64,000 nt of DNA from CACIAM-69d sp001698445 (GTDB taxonomy: Bacteria > Cyanobacteriota > Cyanobacteriia > CACIAM-69d), in contig NZ_JAZAQF010000088.1 of assembly GCF_043235035.1 (NCBI RefSeq), positions 1 through 64,000 of the forward strand, in the 5' to 3' direction. Shown here one piece after another: positions 25,201 through 33,414 of the stretch (its first letter is position 1; every line of letters begins with the position of its first letter). Both the position numbers and the translations under genes were made by a program. A model generated the notes under the pieces. That model had not been told where the DNA came from, ran no database searches, and saw nothing but the letters and a program-made list of their open reading frames with translations.

Positions 25201-25443
25201 GCCCTGTCGCGACTGTTAGCCCAGCGATCGGGAACGGCGTTGCAACTCCTGATCATTGATGAAGGATTTGGCACCCAGGATGATGCGGGGCGCGATCGGC
25301 TGGTGGCAGCCATTAATGCGATCGCCCCGGATTTTGGTTGCATCCTCACGGTCACCCACATTCCCCAACTCAAGGAGGCGTTCACCGCCCGCATTGAAGT
25401 GCAAAAAACCGCTGAAGGTTCAAAATTGGCCGTTTTTCTCTAA
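22285..25443 (+). CDS. sbcC: SbcC-type AAA/SMC exonuclease subunit
   Basis: A 1052-residue SMC-like ATPase. Walker A is GANGAGKSS (31-39), the zinc hook CPLC begins at Cys521 in the middle of two long coiled coils (rich in Gln, Glu, Leu), the signature is YSGGESFRINFA at about 957, and Walker B is LLIIDEGFG at about 988. With SbcD it forms an ATP-driven nuclease that cuts hairpins and DNA ends; no sbcD is adjacent. GTG start at 22285. The length is typical. Immediately after the stop lies a T-rich 13-bp repeat that may aid termination. Confidence 0.95.
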   Translation: MIPEQLILKNFLSYREATLHFGGLQTACICGANGAGKSSLLEAMAWSIWGKSRASTEDDVIFAGETEATVNFTFRFGHEVYRVIRTRRLGQATALEFQMAIDEGDPDQWVFRSLTERGARATQAAILQRLRLDYDTFVNSAYLRQGRADEFMLKTPADRKDILADLLKLGQYDDLAEQAKERSKLLKGEAKQLEESIQSQEQKLADRTSLAQELATVEQQLKALRGDRQKAEARLEQLRSIAVQRQSQQQQLQWIQQQQQTVRQELERLAQEGQRLAQRQAEIDRTLAAQTEIEAGIQQLQQWQREDEILGQKSQQYHQWTTERNRQQQALDREVSRLENEQRTLHSRLQDLAQQEQELQSILNQRSEVEAAATQWQTARHHLNQLEQMQTQTAPLVQRRQQLLQEGDRVRSRLMARLEELQNLQQRAMASVARRPQLIQQWEQIDQRIQALENRKVYQDRVQEKGTERKGFIDRLTGMRVDLENQLAKLTEKMTLLAEQPAIQKSQNQEVHEILEDYGACPLCDQPLDQHHLERVQAKQKLEETELRDRLWVIQEQLALTEREIQILRQEYRDLKQELQPLNSLIEERGKLQEQLQTLEQEQISLAAQEATIAQLTATLNWFDQGGAAPELLPGLGRSLPDLRHELAELDDRLAALNFDDRNLALARAEVDRWRWVELKQHELNQAQRKLEQLQQRRPDLLAERDRLQKTLAGHLDPTEPTSLTAQLALIRQQLTALNYQPDHHEQVRAKLRSAQGWLARAETLRQCQQEAPQLLDRQRQLAQTQQSQTETQTQLAKQWAEVQSQLANQPDPSQDLQQLEVQLNDLQRAIESTVAKQAQLSQQQEFLQQVAEQIERDRQQLQQKHHQQRVYDELAKAFGKNGIQALAIETLLPQLEAEANRILSQLSANQLHINFVTQRLKKTATKRQKATDLASATIETLEIQIADAQGTRPYETYSGGESFRINFAIRLALSRLLAQRSGTALQLLIIDEGFGTQDDAGRDRLVAAINAIAPDFGCILTVTHIPQLKEAFTARIEVQKTAEGSKLAVFL

Positions 25444-25497
25444 GTTTTTTCCCTCAGTTTTTTCCCTCAGTTTTTTCTCTAGGGTTTTCTCTAAGTC
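25442..25497. repeat. 13-bp T-rich tandem repeat after sbcC
   Basis: About four units of cagttttttccct and variants. Located straight after the sbcC stop. Each unit carries a run of six T, so it might slow or end transcription, but no preceding stem-loop is visible. Confidence 0.75.
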
Positions 25498-25557
25498 TTT
25501 TGACCTAGCGCCCAGATTTAGCGCGGGCCCTCTTGCGCCCAGGCCCCTTGCCCCACC

Positions 25558-25703
25558 TAGTAGCGCGACATCTTTAAAATATTGGGTCAAAGTTGCGGAG
25601 CCAGTCGTGGTAACAAGGGGCTTGAGCATCTTGCTGCTTAACAATCAGGCGACAGTCACAGCCATGTCATTTAACCCAGTGAATTAAGGCAGCCATGCTA
25701 CTA
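25558..25703. repeat. 146-bp repeat with TAGTAGC/GCTACTA ends
   Basis: Ends are short inverted repeats, TAGTAGC at 25558 and GCTACTA at 25703. Inside is a decayed CAAGGGGCTTGAGCATCTTG palindrome. An orthologous element, in opposite orientation, lies at 45427-45827 where it has been split by a 250-bp MITE. Pieces also appear at 7286-7441. It has no coding capacity and looks like a MITE or similar non-autonomous element. Confidence 0.75.
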
Positions 25704-25878
25704 GCTCAAGTCGGGCTTCCGTCGCGGAGTCTTTGGGCAATCCAATTCCCGCCATTCAACCTCTTTGAAAGTTTCGTGAACAAGTGCCGGATCCCTTTTA
25801 AGGTTCGGAACTTTCCCCTTAGAATGGGGAGACAACTTCGCCGTTGCTACCCGACTTTGCAACCTAAGTTGGCATCTG

Positions 25879-26427
25879 ATGCTGAAGCTCAACGAGATGC
25901 TCCAAATGCTCCCGAGCCGATCGCCCCGTCGATCGCTCAGTACCGTGTTGGCCACTACCCTCGCCGCCAGCGCGATCGCCCTGCCCAGCCAGGGCAGCAG
26001 CCTTTGCGTGGGCAATCGCCAACAGTCCCTCTGTCTGGAGTCCGGCGCACAGTACGTGAGTGTGGCCGGCGCTTGGGATGAATCGCTGTTGGCAACGGGC
26101 ATTGATCCTGGTCATGCGGCCGAGGTCGATCGCCTCTATCAATCCGTCCTGGGTCGTCCGGCAGATCTGGCCGGGCTGCGCACCTACGTTCGAGCGCTGG
26201 AACAGGGTTGGTCAGTGCGCAAAGTGCGCTGGGCCATTGCCAACAGTGCCGAAGCACAGGTGGCGATTCACCGCATCTATCGGGAAGTGCTCGATCGCGC
26301 GGCCGACGAAGAAGGCCTGGATACCTATCGCGATCGCTTGGAACGGGGCTGGGAACTGAGTCGCGTTCGCACCGACATTGGCTCCAGCTACGAAGCCCAA
26401 TCCCGCCGCCGCAGCCTCACCAGCTAG
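25879..26427 (+). CDS. Exported DUF4214-like repeat protein
   Basis: A 182-residue protein. N-terminal SRSPRRSLSTVLATTLAASAIAL is a probable signal peptide. Two similar helical repeats follow, VDRLYQSVLGRPADLAGLRT and IHRIYREVLDRAADEEGLDT, each with the DUF4214-like pattern YxxVLxRxAD..GL..Y...L..G. The family appears in secreted and surface proteins; no biochemical role is known. An internal ATG (MLQML) may be the start. Confidence 0.72.
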   Translation: MLKLNEMLQMLPSRSPRRSLSTVLATTLAASAIALPSQGSSLCVGNRQQSLCLESGAQYVSVAGAWDESLLATGIDPGHAAEVDRLYQSVLGRPADLAGLRTYVRALEQGWSVRKVRWAIANSAEAQVAIHRIYREVLDRAADEEGLDTYRDRLERGWELSRVRTDIGSSYEAQSRRRSLTS

Positions 26428-26525
26428 GTGATCGGTTACTCCAAGTCTGGCGAAAGTCTCGCTCTGGACAGCCTGGAGCCGCACCCAACCGGCTCGAAAT
26501 CGCAAAACGAATTCCAAAATCCAAA

Positions 26526-26558
26526 AGCCCACGCTTGCTTTCGATGGCAGCGTGGGCT
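26526..26558. terminator. Hairpin downstream of the DUF4214-like gene
   Basis: Perfect 10-bp stem AGCCCACGCT (26526-26535) with AGCGTGGGCT (26549-26558) and a 13-base loop, 99 bp after the stop at 26427. No T-run follows, so a terminator role is only probable. The rest of 26428-26805 holds no gene I can support; it includes a repeated aacgaagtttgg near 26664-26688 and the promoter region of the binding-protein gene. Confidence 0.5.
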
Positions 26559-26805
26559 TGCTGCGATCCCGCTCATTTAGAAACCAATTTAGAAATTGCT
26601 GGCATTCCACAGATTCAGCGCAGATTCAGCGATAAGACCTGGAAACGCGGCTGAGAACCGAAGTTTGGCAACGAAGTTTGGCAACGAAGCTTGAAAATGA
26701 CGGCGCAAGGCATGGGAAGTTTAGAATTCAAGGAGCAGGGCTAATCAGGGCTGACCGATCGAGCCGTTGAACTCAAAATTCTCAATCTTCCCGATAATTA
26801 ACCCT

Positions 26806-27852
26806 ATGTCTCCGTTGAACGATTCCGCCTTCACCCGTCGTCGGTTGCTGCAATACGGGGCGATCGCCCTCGGTTCCGGCTTGGTCACCGCCTGTGGCAA
26901 CAACACCAGCAGCGAACCCAGCCCAACCGGCGAAAAGGGCCTCGATCGGGTCACCCTCGCCACAGACTGGGTTGCCCAAGCGGAACATGGCGGCTTTTAC
27001 CAAGCCCTGGCCACCGGCATTTATCAGGAATATGGCCTGGATGTAAAAATTCGGATGGGCGGCCCCCAGGCGGCCACAGGCACACAACTGCTGTTTGGGA
27101 AAGTGGTGGACTTTGCCATGAGCAACAGCACGATCGCCCTGAATGCCGTCGCGGAAGGCGTTCCAAAAATCACCGTCGCCGCCTATTTCCAAAAGGATCC
27201 CCGCTGCATTGTGGCCCATCCCGGCGTAAAAGATTTGTCGGAACTGAAGGGCAAGCCCCTGTTTGTCACGCCCCAAGCCGTTTCAGATTTTTGGGGGCTG
27301 TTGGCTAAGAAATACGGATTTACGGATAGTCAGCGCCGGGTTTATAACTTTAACCCCGCTCCCTTTTTGGCTGATAAAACTTCTGCTCAACAGGGATTTG
27401 TCACCTCAGAACCCTACACCATCGAAAAGGAAGGCGGCTTCAAACCCAGCGTTTTCTTGCTAGCTGATGTGGGCTATAAACCCTACGCCACCACCATCGA
27501 CACCACATCCCAAATGATTGCTGAAAAGCCCGATGTGGTGAAACGTTTTGTGCAAGCTTCTGCTAAAGGTTGGTATAGCTATTTAGCCGATCCAACACCC
27601 GGCAATGCCTTGATTAAAAAAGACTATCCAGAGATGACAGACGATCGCTTAACCTATGGTCTCGGGAAGCTCAAGGAATATGGCATTGTGCTTTCGGGCG
27701 ATGCAATTACTAACGGCATTGGCTACATGACCGAAGCCCGTTGGCAGGAATTTTTTGAAAACATGGTTGAGTATGGGGTTTATCCCAAAACACTGGATTA
27801 TCGCAAGGCTTTCACCCTCGATTTTGTGCAAGATTTGCCCACCTCGGCCTAA
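26806..27852 (+). CDS. NMT1/THI5-like ABC substrate-binding lipoprotein
   Basis: A 348-residue binding protein from the ATG at 26806 (MSPLNDSAFTRRRLLQYG); an earlier ATG at 26767 is less likely. The leader has an RRR and a lipobox ending VTACG. The mature part matches the NMT1/SsuA-like fold: VTLATDWVAQAEHGGFYQAL, LGKPLFVTPQA-type turn, and DTTSQMIAEKPDVVKRFVQA. These proteins bind thiamine precursors, sulfonates, nitrate or similar. No permease or ATPase genes are adjacent, so it is an orphan here. Confidence 0.85.
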   Translation: MSPLNDSAFTRRRLLQYGAIALGSGLVTACGNNTSSEPSPTGEKGLDRVTLATDWVAQAEHGGFYQALATGIYQEYGLDVKIRMGGPQAATGTQLLFGKVVDFAMSNSTIALNAVAEGVPKITVAAYFQKDPRCIVAHPGVKDLSELKGKPLFVTPQAVSDFWGLLAKKYGFTDSQRRVYNFNPAPFLADKTSAQQGFVTSEPYTIEKEGGFKPSVFLLADVGYKPYATTIDTTSQMIAEKPDVVKRFVQASAKGWYSYLADPTPGNALIKKDYPEMTDDRLTYGLGKLKEYGIVLSGDAITNGIGYMTEARWQEFFENMVEYGVYPKTLDYRKAFTLDFVQDLPTSA

Positions 27853-28170
27853 GGCTGGCTAATCCTGGTGAGCATTTGTCCAAGCGCCTAATTCCATCAT
27901 CGCGCGATCAAAGACAAGGTGCTTGATCCCCTTACCTGGGGATTGGAGACAAGGTGCTTGATCCCCTTGCCTGGGGCAGATCGGTTGAAAAAACCAGCCT
28001 TCCAGTGCCCGTTGAGCTTAACTGAACTGATACTAGATCCTGGTTACCGTTCCGAAGCTGGAATCGGAATCTTTCAGTAAATTAGTGATCAGCGCACACT
28101 TGCGGGACAACTCCCTTTCGAGTCATTCGAGGGTTCATTCAAGGGTTCATTCAAGAGTTAATCAACAGTT
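27853..28170. other. Intergenic region with two short tandem repeats
   Basis: Two direct copies of caaggtgcttgatcccctt...cctgggg (27915-27940 and 27950-27976), relatives of the CAAGGGG palindrome family. Closer to the aldehyde dehydrogenase start are three 12-bp units, gggttcattcaa-like, at about 28120-28160. No gene is visible. Confidence 0.5.
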
Positions 28171-29586
28171 ATGGTGATCGCCACGCAACCGACCAATTCG
28201 GCTCATTGGGATCTTGAGACCCAAATTCGGGAAACCCTCGATCGCCAACGACAGTTTTTTGCCACCGGCCGCACCCGCGATTTGGAATTTCGGCGCGACC
28301 AATTAACCAAGCTGCGCCAAGCGATTCAGGCCAAGCAGGACGCGATCGTGGCAGCGGTGCAACAGGACTTGGGCCGACCGGAATATGAGGCCTATTTTGA
28401 ATTGGCTTCGATCGCAGAAGTTGACGGGGCCCTGAAAAATTTAACCCAATGGGCCAAGCCTCAAAAGGTCAAGTTGTCGATCGATCAATGGCCGGGTTCC
28501 GCTTGGATTGAGCCGCAACCCTTGGGGGTGGCGCTGATTATTGGCCCCTGGAACTATCCCTTTTCTTTGGCGATTTCACCGTTGGTGGGGGCGATCGCGG
28601 CGGGAAATTGCGCGATCGTGAAACCCTCGGAAGTGGCTCCGGCCACGGCGGCAGTGGTGGCAACCCTGATTCGGGAAACCTTTGACCCGGCTTTTGTGGC
28701 GGTGTTTGAAGGGGATGCTGTCACCAGCCAAGCCCTGTTGGCCAACAAGTTTGACCATATTTTCTTCACGGGTGGGACGGCCATTGGGCGCATTGTGATG
28801 GCAGCGGCGGCCAAGCACCTCACGCCGGTCACCCTGGAGTTGGGGGGCAAGAGTCCTTGCTTTGTGACGGCGGATGCCAATCTGGCGATCGCGGCGAAGC
28901 GGATCGCTTGGGGCAAATTCCTCAACGCGGGCCAAACTTGCATCGCACCGGATTATCTTTTGGTCGATCGGGCGGTGATGCCGGAGTTGCTGGCCCAATT
29001 GCGCGGGGCGGTCACGGCATTTTATGGAACCGATCCGGCTCAAAGCGGGGATTTTGGGCGAATTATTAACGATCGCCAGTTTGATCGCCTGGCTACTTTG
29101 CTGGAGTCTGGGAAACCGTTCTTGGGCGGCCAACACAACCGCGCCGATCGTTACATTGCTCCCACAATCCTCACCGATGTGGATTGGGACAGCCCCGTGA
29201 TGGCCGATGAAATTTTTGGGCCCATTCTGCCGGTGTTGCCCTACGACCAACTGGATCAGGCGATCGCCCAAGTGAACAGCCGCCCCAAACCCCTGGCGCT
29301 GTATGTGTTCTCGGAAAATACCCAAACCCAACGCTACTTGCTCGATCGCACCAGTTCCGGCGGCGCTTGCATCAATGAAACGGTGATGCATGTGGGTTGT
29401 CCATCGCTGCCCTTTGGCGGGGTGGGCGACAGCGGCATCGGCAGCTATCACGGCAAGGCCAGCTTTGACACCTTCTCGCACCATCGCAGCGTTTTGAAGA
29501 AGGCCACTTGGCTCGATTTAGATTGGCGCTATGCCCCCTATGCTCAAAAGGTCGGCCTGATTAAAAAATTGCTGGGTATGGGCTAG
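28171..29586 (+). CDS. Aldehyde dehydrogenase (AldE-type)
   Basis: A 471-residue NAD(P)-dependent dehydrogenase. Catalytic Cys257 is in AGQTCIAP and the general-base Glu is in VTLELGGKSPC; the PWNYPFSLAISPLVGAIAAG segment and FFTGGTAIGR bind the cofactor. It ends in a hydrophobic-basic tail, as class 3-like fatty aldehyde dehydrogenases do. In cyanobacteria a close relative oxidises fatty aldehydes, part of alkane turnover, so this is a fair guess for role. It stands alone. Confidence 0.9.
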   Translation: MVIATQPTNSAHWDLETQIRETLDRQRQFFATGRTRDLEFRRDQLTKLRQAIQAKQDAIVAAVQQDLGRPEYEAYFELASIAEVDGALKNLTQWAKPQKVKLSIDQWPGSAWIEPQPLGVALIIGPWNYPFSLAISPLVGAIAAGNCAIVKPSEVAPATAAVVATLIRETFDPAFVAVFEGDAVTSQALLANKFDHIFFTGGTAIGRIVMAAAAKHLTPVTLELGGKSPCFVTADANLAIAAKRIAWGKFLNAGQTCIAPDYLLVDRAVMPELLAQLRGAVTAFYGTDPAQSGDFGRIINDRQFDRLATLLESGKPFLGGQHNRADRYIAPTILTDVDWDSPVMADEIFGPILPVLPYDQLDQAIAQVNSRPKPLALYVFSENTQTQRYLLDRTSSGGACINETVMHVGCPSLPFGGVGDSGIGSYHGKASFDTFSHHRSVLKKATWLDLDWRYAPYAQKVGLIKKLLGMG

Positions 29587-29626
29587 AGCGGGCGATCCTC
29601 CCGAGATCCCTCCCGATCCGCAAAGA

Positions 29627-29646
29627 CAAGGGGCTGAAGCCCCTTG
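29627..29646. repeat. Palindromic repeat, CAAGGGGCTTAAGCCCCTTG family
   Basis: A 20-bp copy with gctgaagc in the centre. Located 40 bp after the aldehyde dehydrogenase stop, suitable for a hairpin at the transcript end. Confidence 0.75.
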
Positions 29647-29817
29647 CGCCCAGAACCAGGGGTGCTGTGCCAGGACTTCAAGACTCTGTTCAGCCTCCCT
29701 CTCAGATTTGATTAACCAGCCGATTACATTTTGCAAAGCGATCGCCCGTTGATTGCGCCCACGATCCCGCTAGGATGGCAACTATAGGGATCAGGCTTGA
29801 ACCACGGAGCCACAGCA

Positions 29818-31554
29818 ATGACGATCGCCACAGCAACCCCCCCAACGGCCAAACCCCGCGACGTGCAAGTGATGCCGATTGGCCCTGGCACCACCGTGTT
29901 GCGATCGCGCACCTGGGAACGCCTGAAATTTGAAATTGAATATTCCCTCAAAAAAGGCACCACCGCCAATGCCTATCTGATTCAAGGCGATCAGGTGGCC
30001 CTGATTGACCCGCCGGGGCAAACCTTCACCGATGTGTTTTTGAATAAATTGGCGCAGCAGTTGGGCGATCGGGCGATCGACTACGTTATTTTGGGTCACC
30101 TGAACGCCAACCGGGCCGCCACCATTGAAAGACTCCTGGAAGCCAGCCAGCCCCCCCGCTTCATTTGCTCCAACCCGGCGGCCATCACCCTGCGATCGCT
30201 CTTTCCCGATCGGGACTTGACGATCGAGGTGGTGCGTAGTGAAGAAACCTTTGACCTGGGCCAAGGCCACCTGCTGAAATTCATCCCGATTCCAACGCCC
30301 CGTTGGCCCGATGGCATGGTTACCTACGACCCCGCCAGCCAAATTGCCTTCACCGACAAGCTTTACGGGGCCCATGTTTGCGGCGATCAGATTTTTGATG
30401 AGGGCTGGCAGATCTACGAGGACGATCGACGGTTTTATTATGACTGCTTGCACGCTTCCCAGCCCAAACAGGTCAGCACCGCCCTCGATAAATTAGACGA
30501 CCTGCCCGCCGCCACCTACGCGCCGGGCCACGGGCCGATCGTGCGCTATGGCTTTGCGGAACTGCGCCACGCCTATCGCCACTGGACGCAACAGCAGACA
30601 GAAAAGGAACTTTCCGTGGCCCTGATTTTCGCCTCGGCCTATGGCAACACGGCCGCCGTGGCCCAAAGCATTGCCCGAGGCATCACCAAGGCCGGCGTGG
30701 CGGTGGAGTCGATCAACTGTGAATATTTGGATCCAGAGGAAATTAAAGGGGCGATCGAGAAATGCGCCGGTTTCATCATCGGCTCCCCCACCTTGGGCGG
30801 CCATGCTCCCACCCAAATCCAAACGGCCCTGGGCATTGTCCTGAACAGTGCTGACAAGAGCAAACCCGCCGGGGTGTTCGGCTCTTTTGGTTGGAGCGGC
30901 GAGGCGATCGACCTGTTGGAAAACAAACTCCAGGACGGGGGCTACCAATTTGCCATGCCCACGATTCGGGTCAAATTTGCCCCCACCCAAGCGGTCTTGC
31001 AACAGTGCGAAGAGGCGGGCACGGACTTTGCCCAGGCCCTGCAACGGGCCAACAAGCGCCGCGCTCCCAAACCGGCCGCCGGTACGGCCGATCGCACGGC
31101 CCAGGCCGTTGGGCGCGTGGTGGGTTCCCTGTGTGTGGTCACCGCCAGCCAGGATGATGTGCAAACCGCCATGCTGGCCTCCTGGGTCTCCCAAGCCACC
31201 TTCAAGCCACCGGGGGTGACGATCGCCGTGGCCAAGGAACGGGCGATCGAGTCCCTGATGCATGAGGGTTCGCAGTTTGTCCTGAACGTGTTGGCGGAAG
31301 GCAAACAACTGCGGCGGCACTTCATGAAAAACTTCCCGCCAGGGGCCGATCGGTTCGAGGGATTACAAGTGGAAACCGCCAGCAATGGTTGTCCGGTGTT
31401 AACCGATGCCCTGGCTTTTCTGGAATGCACCGTGCGCAGTCGCATGGAATGTGGCGATCACTGGGTGGTTTATGCCACTGCTAACAGCGGCAAAGTGCTC
31501 GACACCACAGGAGTCACGGCGGTTCACCACCGGCGATCGGGCAGCCACTACTAA
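29818..31554 (+). CDS. flv1: Flavodiiron protein, Flv1-type
   Basis: A 578-residue protein with three domains: beta-lactamase-like diiron domain, flavodoxin domain (about 270-410, starting SVALIFASAYGNTAA) and NAD(P)H:flavin reductase-like domain (from about VGSLCVVTASQDD). ATG at 29818; a GGAG lies about 12 bases upstream. At the canonical HxExDH iron-ligand position the sequence is H94-L-N-A-N-R, with Glu, Asp and the second His replaced. Loss of these ligands is typical of Flv1/Flv2, which work with a canonical partner (Flv3/Flv4) in oxygen photoreduction. That partner is not in this window. Confidence 0.88.
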   Translation: MTIATATPPTAKPRDVQVMPIGPGTTVLRSRTWERLKFEIEYSLKKGTTANAYLIQGDQVALIDPPGQTFTDVFLNKLAQQLGDRAIDYVILGHLNANRAATIERLLEASQPPRFICSNPAAITLRSLFPDRDLTIEVVRSEETFDLGQGHLLKFIPIPTPRWPDGMVTYDPASQIAFTDKLYGAHVCGDQIFDEGWQIYEDDRRFYYDCLHASQPKQVSTALDKLDDLPAATYAPGHGPIVRYGFAELRHAYRHWTQQQTEKELSVALIFASAYGNTAAVAQSIARGITKAGVAVESINCEYLDPEEIKGAIEKCAGFIIGSPTLGGHAPTQIQTALGIVLNSADKSKPAGVFGSFGWSGEAIDLLENKLQDGGYQFAMPTIRVKFAPTQAVLQQCEEAGTDFAQALQRANKRRAPKPAAGTADRTAQAVGRVVGSLCVVTASQDDVQTAMLASWVSQATFKPPGVTIAVAKERAIESLMHEGSQFVLNVLAEGKQLRRHFMKNFPPGADRFEGLQVETASNGCPVLTDALAFLECTVRSRMECGDHWVVYATANSGKVLDTTGVTAVHHRRSGSHY

Positions 31555-31606
31555 AACACCGCACTGCAACACCGCACTGCAACACCGCGCTGCAACACCG
31601 CGCTGC
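31555..31606. repeat. 13-bp tandem repeat, four units
   Basis: Four consecutive units aacaccgc(a/g)ctgc, starting two bases after the flv1 stop and ending before the pseudouridine synthase gene. No coding role. Confidence 0.9.
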
Positions 31607-31632
31607 CCCTTGCCCCTTTTTTCCGCCCGACC

Positions 31633-32313
31633 ATGGCCCGCTACGTCCTGTTTTATAAGCCCTTTCAGGTGATGAGCCAATTTAGCCCCTCCGAGGGCAA
31701 GGCCACCCTGAAGGACTTCATTGATGTGCCTGAGATCTACCCGATCGGACGGTTGGATTGGGACAGCGAAGGGTTAATGCTGCTGTCAGACGATGGGCCG
31801 CTGCAACACCGGTTAAGCGATCCCCGCTGGGGCCATCCCCGCACCTACTGGGCCCAGGTGGAACAGATTCCCCCGGATCAGGCGATCGCCCAACTGCAAC
31901 AGGGCGTGACCATTCAAGACTACCGAACCCGCCCCGCTCAGGTGCGTCTGTTGCCCGAGGAGCCAACCCTGCCGCCTCGCAATCCGCCCATTCGGTTCCG
32001 GAAATCCGTGCCCACCGCCTGGTTGGAGTTAACCCTCACCGAAGGCCACAATCGCCAGGTGCGACGGATGACGGCGGCCGTGGGCCATCCCACCTTGCGC
32101 TTGGTGCGAGTGGCGATCGGGTCGCTCACCTTGGCGGGGTTGGAGCCGGGCCAGTGGCGCTTCCTGACCGCAACGGAACTAGCCAGCCTGCGGGCGATCG
32201 CCCAATCTTCCCAGCCAGCCTCGGCGGTCAGGGGTGAACCCACTGCTCGATCGCCCCGAAGTCGCCCGGCCAAACGTCGGGGGCGATCGCGCCGATCTCC
32301 AGCTTCCTCCTAA
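31633..32313 (+). CDS. 23S rRNA pseudouridine synthase (RluE-like)
   Basis: A 226-residue RsuA/RluE-family enzyme. YVLFYKPFQVMSQF opens the catalytic domain and the active-site Asp42 is in GRLDWDSEGLML. Later, EGHNRQVRRMTAAVGHP is the family motif. RluE-type proteins lack the N-terminal S4 domain, as here. The C-terminal 40 residues are Arg/Ser-rich and basic, beyond the usual length. It probably modifies a uridine in 23S rRNA. Confidence 0.88.
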   Translation: MARYVLFYKPFQVMSQFSPSEGKATLKDFIDVPEIYPIGRLDWDSEGLMLLSDDGPLQHRLSDPRWGHPRTYWAQVEQIPPDQAIAQLQQGVTIQDYRTRPAQVRLLPEEPTLPPRNPPIRFRKSVPTAWLELTLTEGHNRQVRRMTAAVGHPTLRLVRVAIGSLTLAGLEPGQWRFLTATELASLRAIAQSSQPASAVRGEPTARSPRSRPAKRRGRSRRSPASS

Positions 32314-32379
32314 ACCCCACTTCCAAGGGGGACTTCCTTAAAATGGCCATGGAATCCCCATTGTTCGTTAGGCCGGGCC

Positions 32380-33249
32380 ATGCGCTATCGCATCCATCAC
32401 GCAATTCATTACACCTATAGCCAACCCGTCGAACTTGGCCCCCATACCCTGCGATTGCGGCCCCGCTGCGATGGATCCCAGGTCTTGCACGATTTTCAAC
32501 TTCAGGTGTCGCCGCACCCCCTGGGTTTAGCCGATATTTTTGACCTGGAAGGCAACACAGTCATTCAAAGTTGGTTTAACCGAGATCTGGTGGAATCCTT
32601 GCATGTGAAGGCCACCAGCATCGTGGAAACCCTGCGATCGAACCCGTTTAACTTTTTGCTGGAACCTTGGGCCCTGTCGCTCCCCTTCGACTATCCCGCC
32701 TCAACACTGGCCCAGGTGCGGCCTTACCTGAGCGATCAACGGTTGGGGGGCGATCGACTCGATCCCGCCATTTGGGAGTTAGCCCAAGGGTTGCTTTACA
32801 AAAACCATGGCAACACCCTGGACTTTTTGGGCGACTTGAACCAAACGGTCTATAACCACTGTTGCTATCAGCAGCGAGAAACGGGCGACCCAATGCCACC
32901 GGGCATGACTTGGCGGCGCAAAACCGGCTCCTGTCGCGATTTATCGGTGTTGTTTATGGAGGTTTGCCGGGTGGTGGGCTTGGCGGTGCGGTTTGTCAGT
33001 GGCTATGAAGCGGGTGACCCCAAATTGCCCGAAAAGCACCTGCACGCCTGGGTTGAAGTCTTTTTGCCGGGGGCCGGGTGGCGAGGCTATGACCCCACCC
33101 AAGGGCTGGTCACGGCCGATCGGCATATTCCCCTGGCTGCCAGCGCTTTCCCCCAAAACACGGCCCCCATGCCGGGCACGTTTCGCGGGCGATCGGCCTC
33201 GGCCCACATGACCTTTGAATTAGAAATTGAGCCAATTGACTCGATTTGA
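32380..33249 (+). CDS. Transglutaminase-like family protein
   Basis: A 289-residue protein with the bacterial transglutaminase-like N-terminal domain (MRYRIHHAIHYTYSQPVELG, RLRPR) followed by the core. The catalytic triad is visible: Cys185 in GSCRDLSVLF, His222 in HLHAWVEVF, Asp in GYDPTQG. Related proteins act as proteases or in crosslinking; substrate not known. Short AT-rich repeats (gactcgatttgactcaatttga) follow the stop. Confidence 0.85.
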   Translation: MRYRIHHAIHYTYSQPVELGPHTLRLRPRCDGSQVLHDFQLQVSPHPLGLADIFDLEGNTVIQSWFNRDLVESLHVKATSIVETLRSNPFNFLLEPWALSLPFDYPASTLAQVRPYLSDQRLGGDRLDPAIWELAQGLLYKNHGNTLDFLGDLNQTVYNHCCYQQRETGDPMPPGMTWRRKTGSCRDLSVLFMEVCRVVGLAVRFVSGYEAGDPKLPEKHLHAWVEVFLPGAGWRGYDPTQGLVTADRHIPLAASAFPQNTAPMPGTFRGRSASAHMTFELEIEPIDSI

Positions 33250-33414
33250 CTCAATTTGATCCGATTGAACCAGTTCCGGTGCAGCGGAATTCGATCAAAC
33301 CGAATTGGACTAGATTTGACTGAATTGAACTAGATTTGACTCGATCGCCCCAGTTTCAAGCCGCTCAACCTAATCATCTCAGCCGAGTCATCTCAACCTA
33401 ATGATGAGAAATTA
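33250..33414. repeat. Degenerate ATTTGACT/GAATTGA repeat
   Basis: Several imperfect copies of gaattg(a)actagatttgact, then agccgagtcatctcaacc. They begin right after the transglutaminase stop. Similar TTGA/TTAAT text is found on the other side of the following response regulator gene (33940-34241). Confidence 0.6.
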
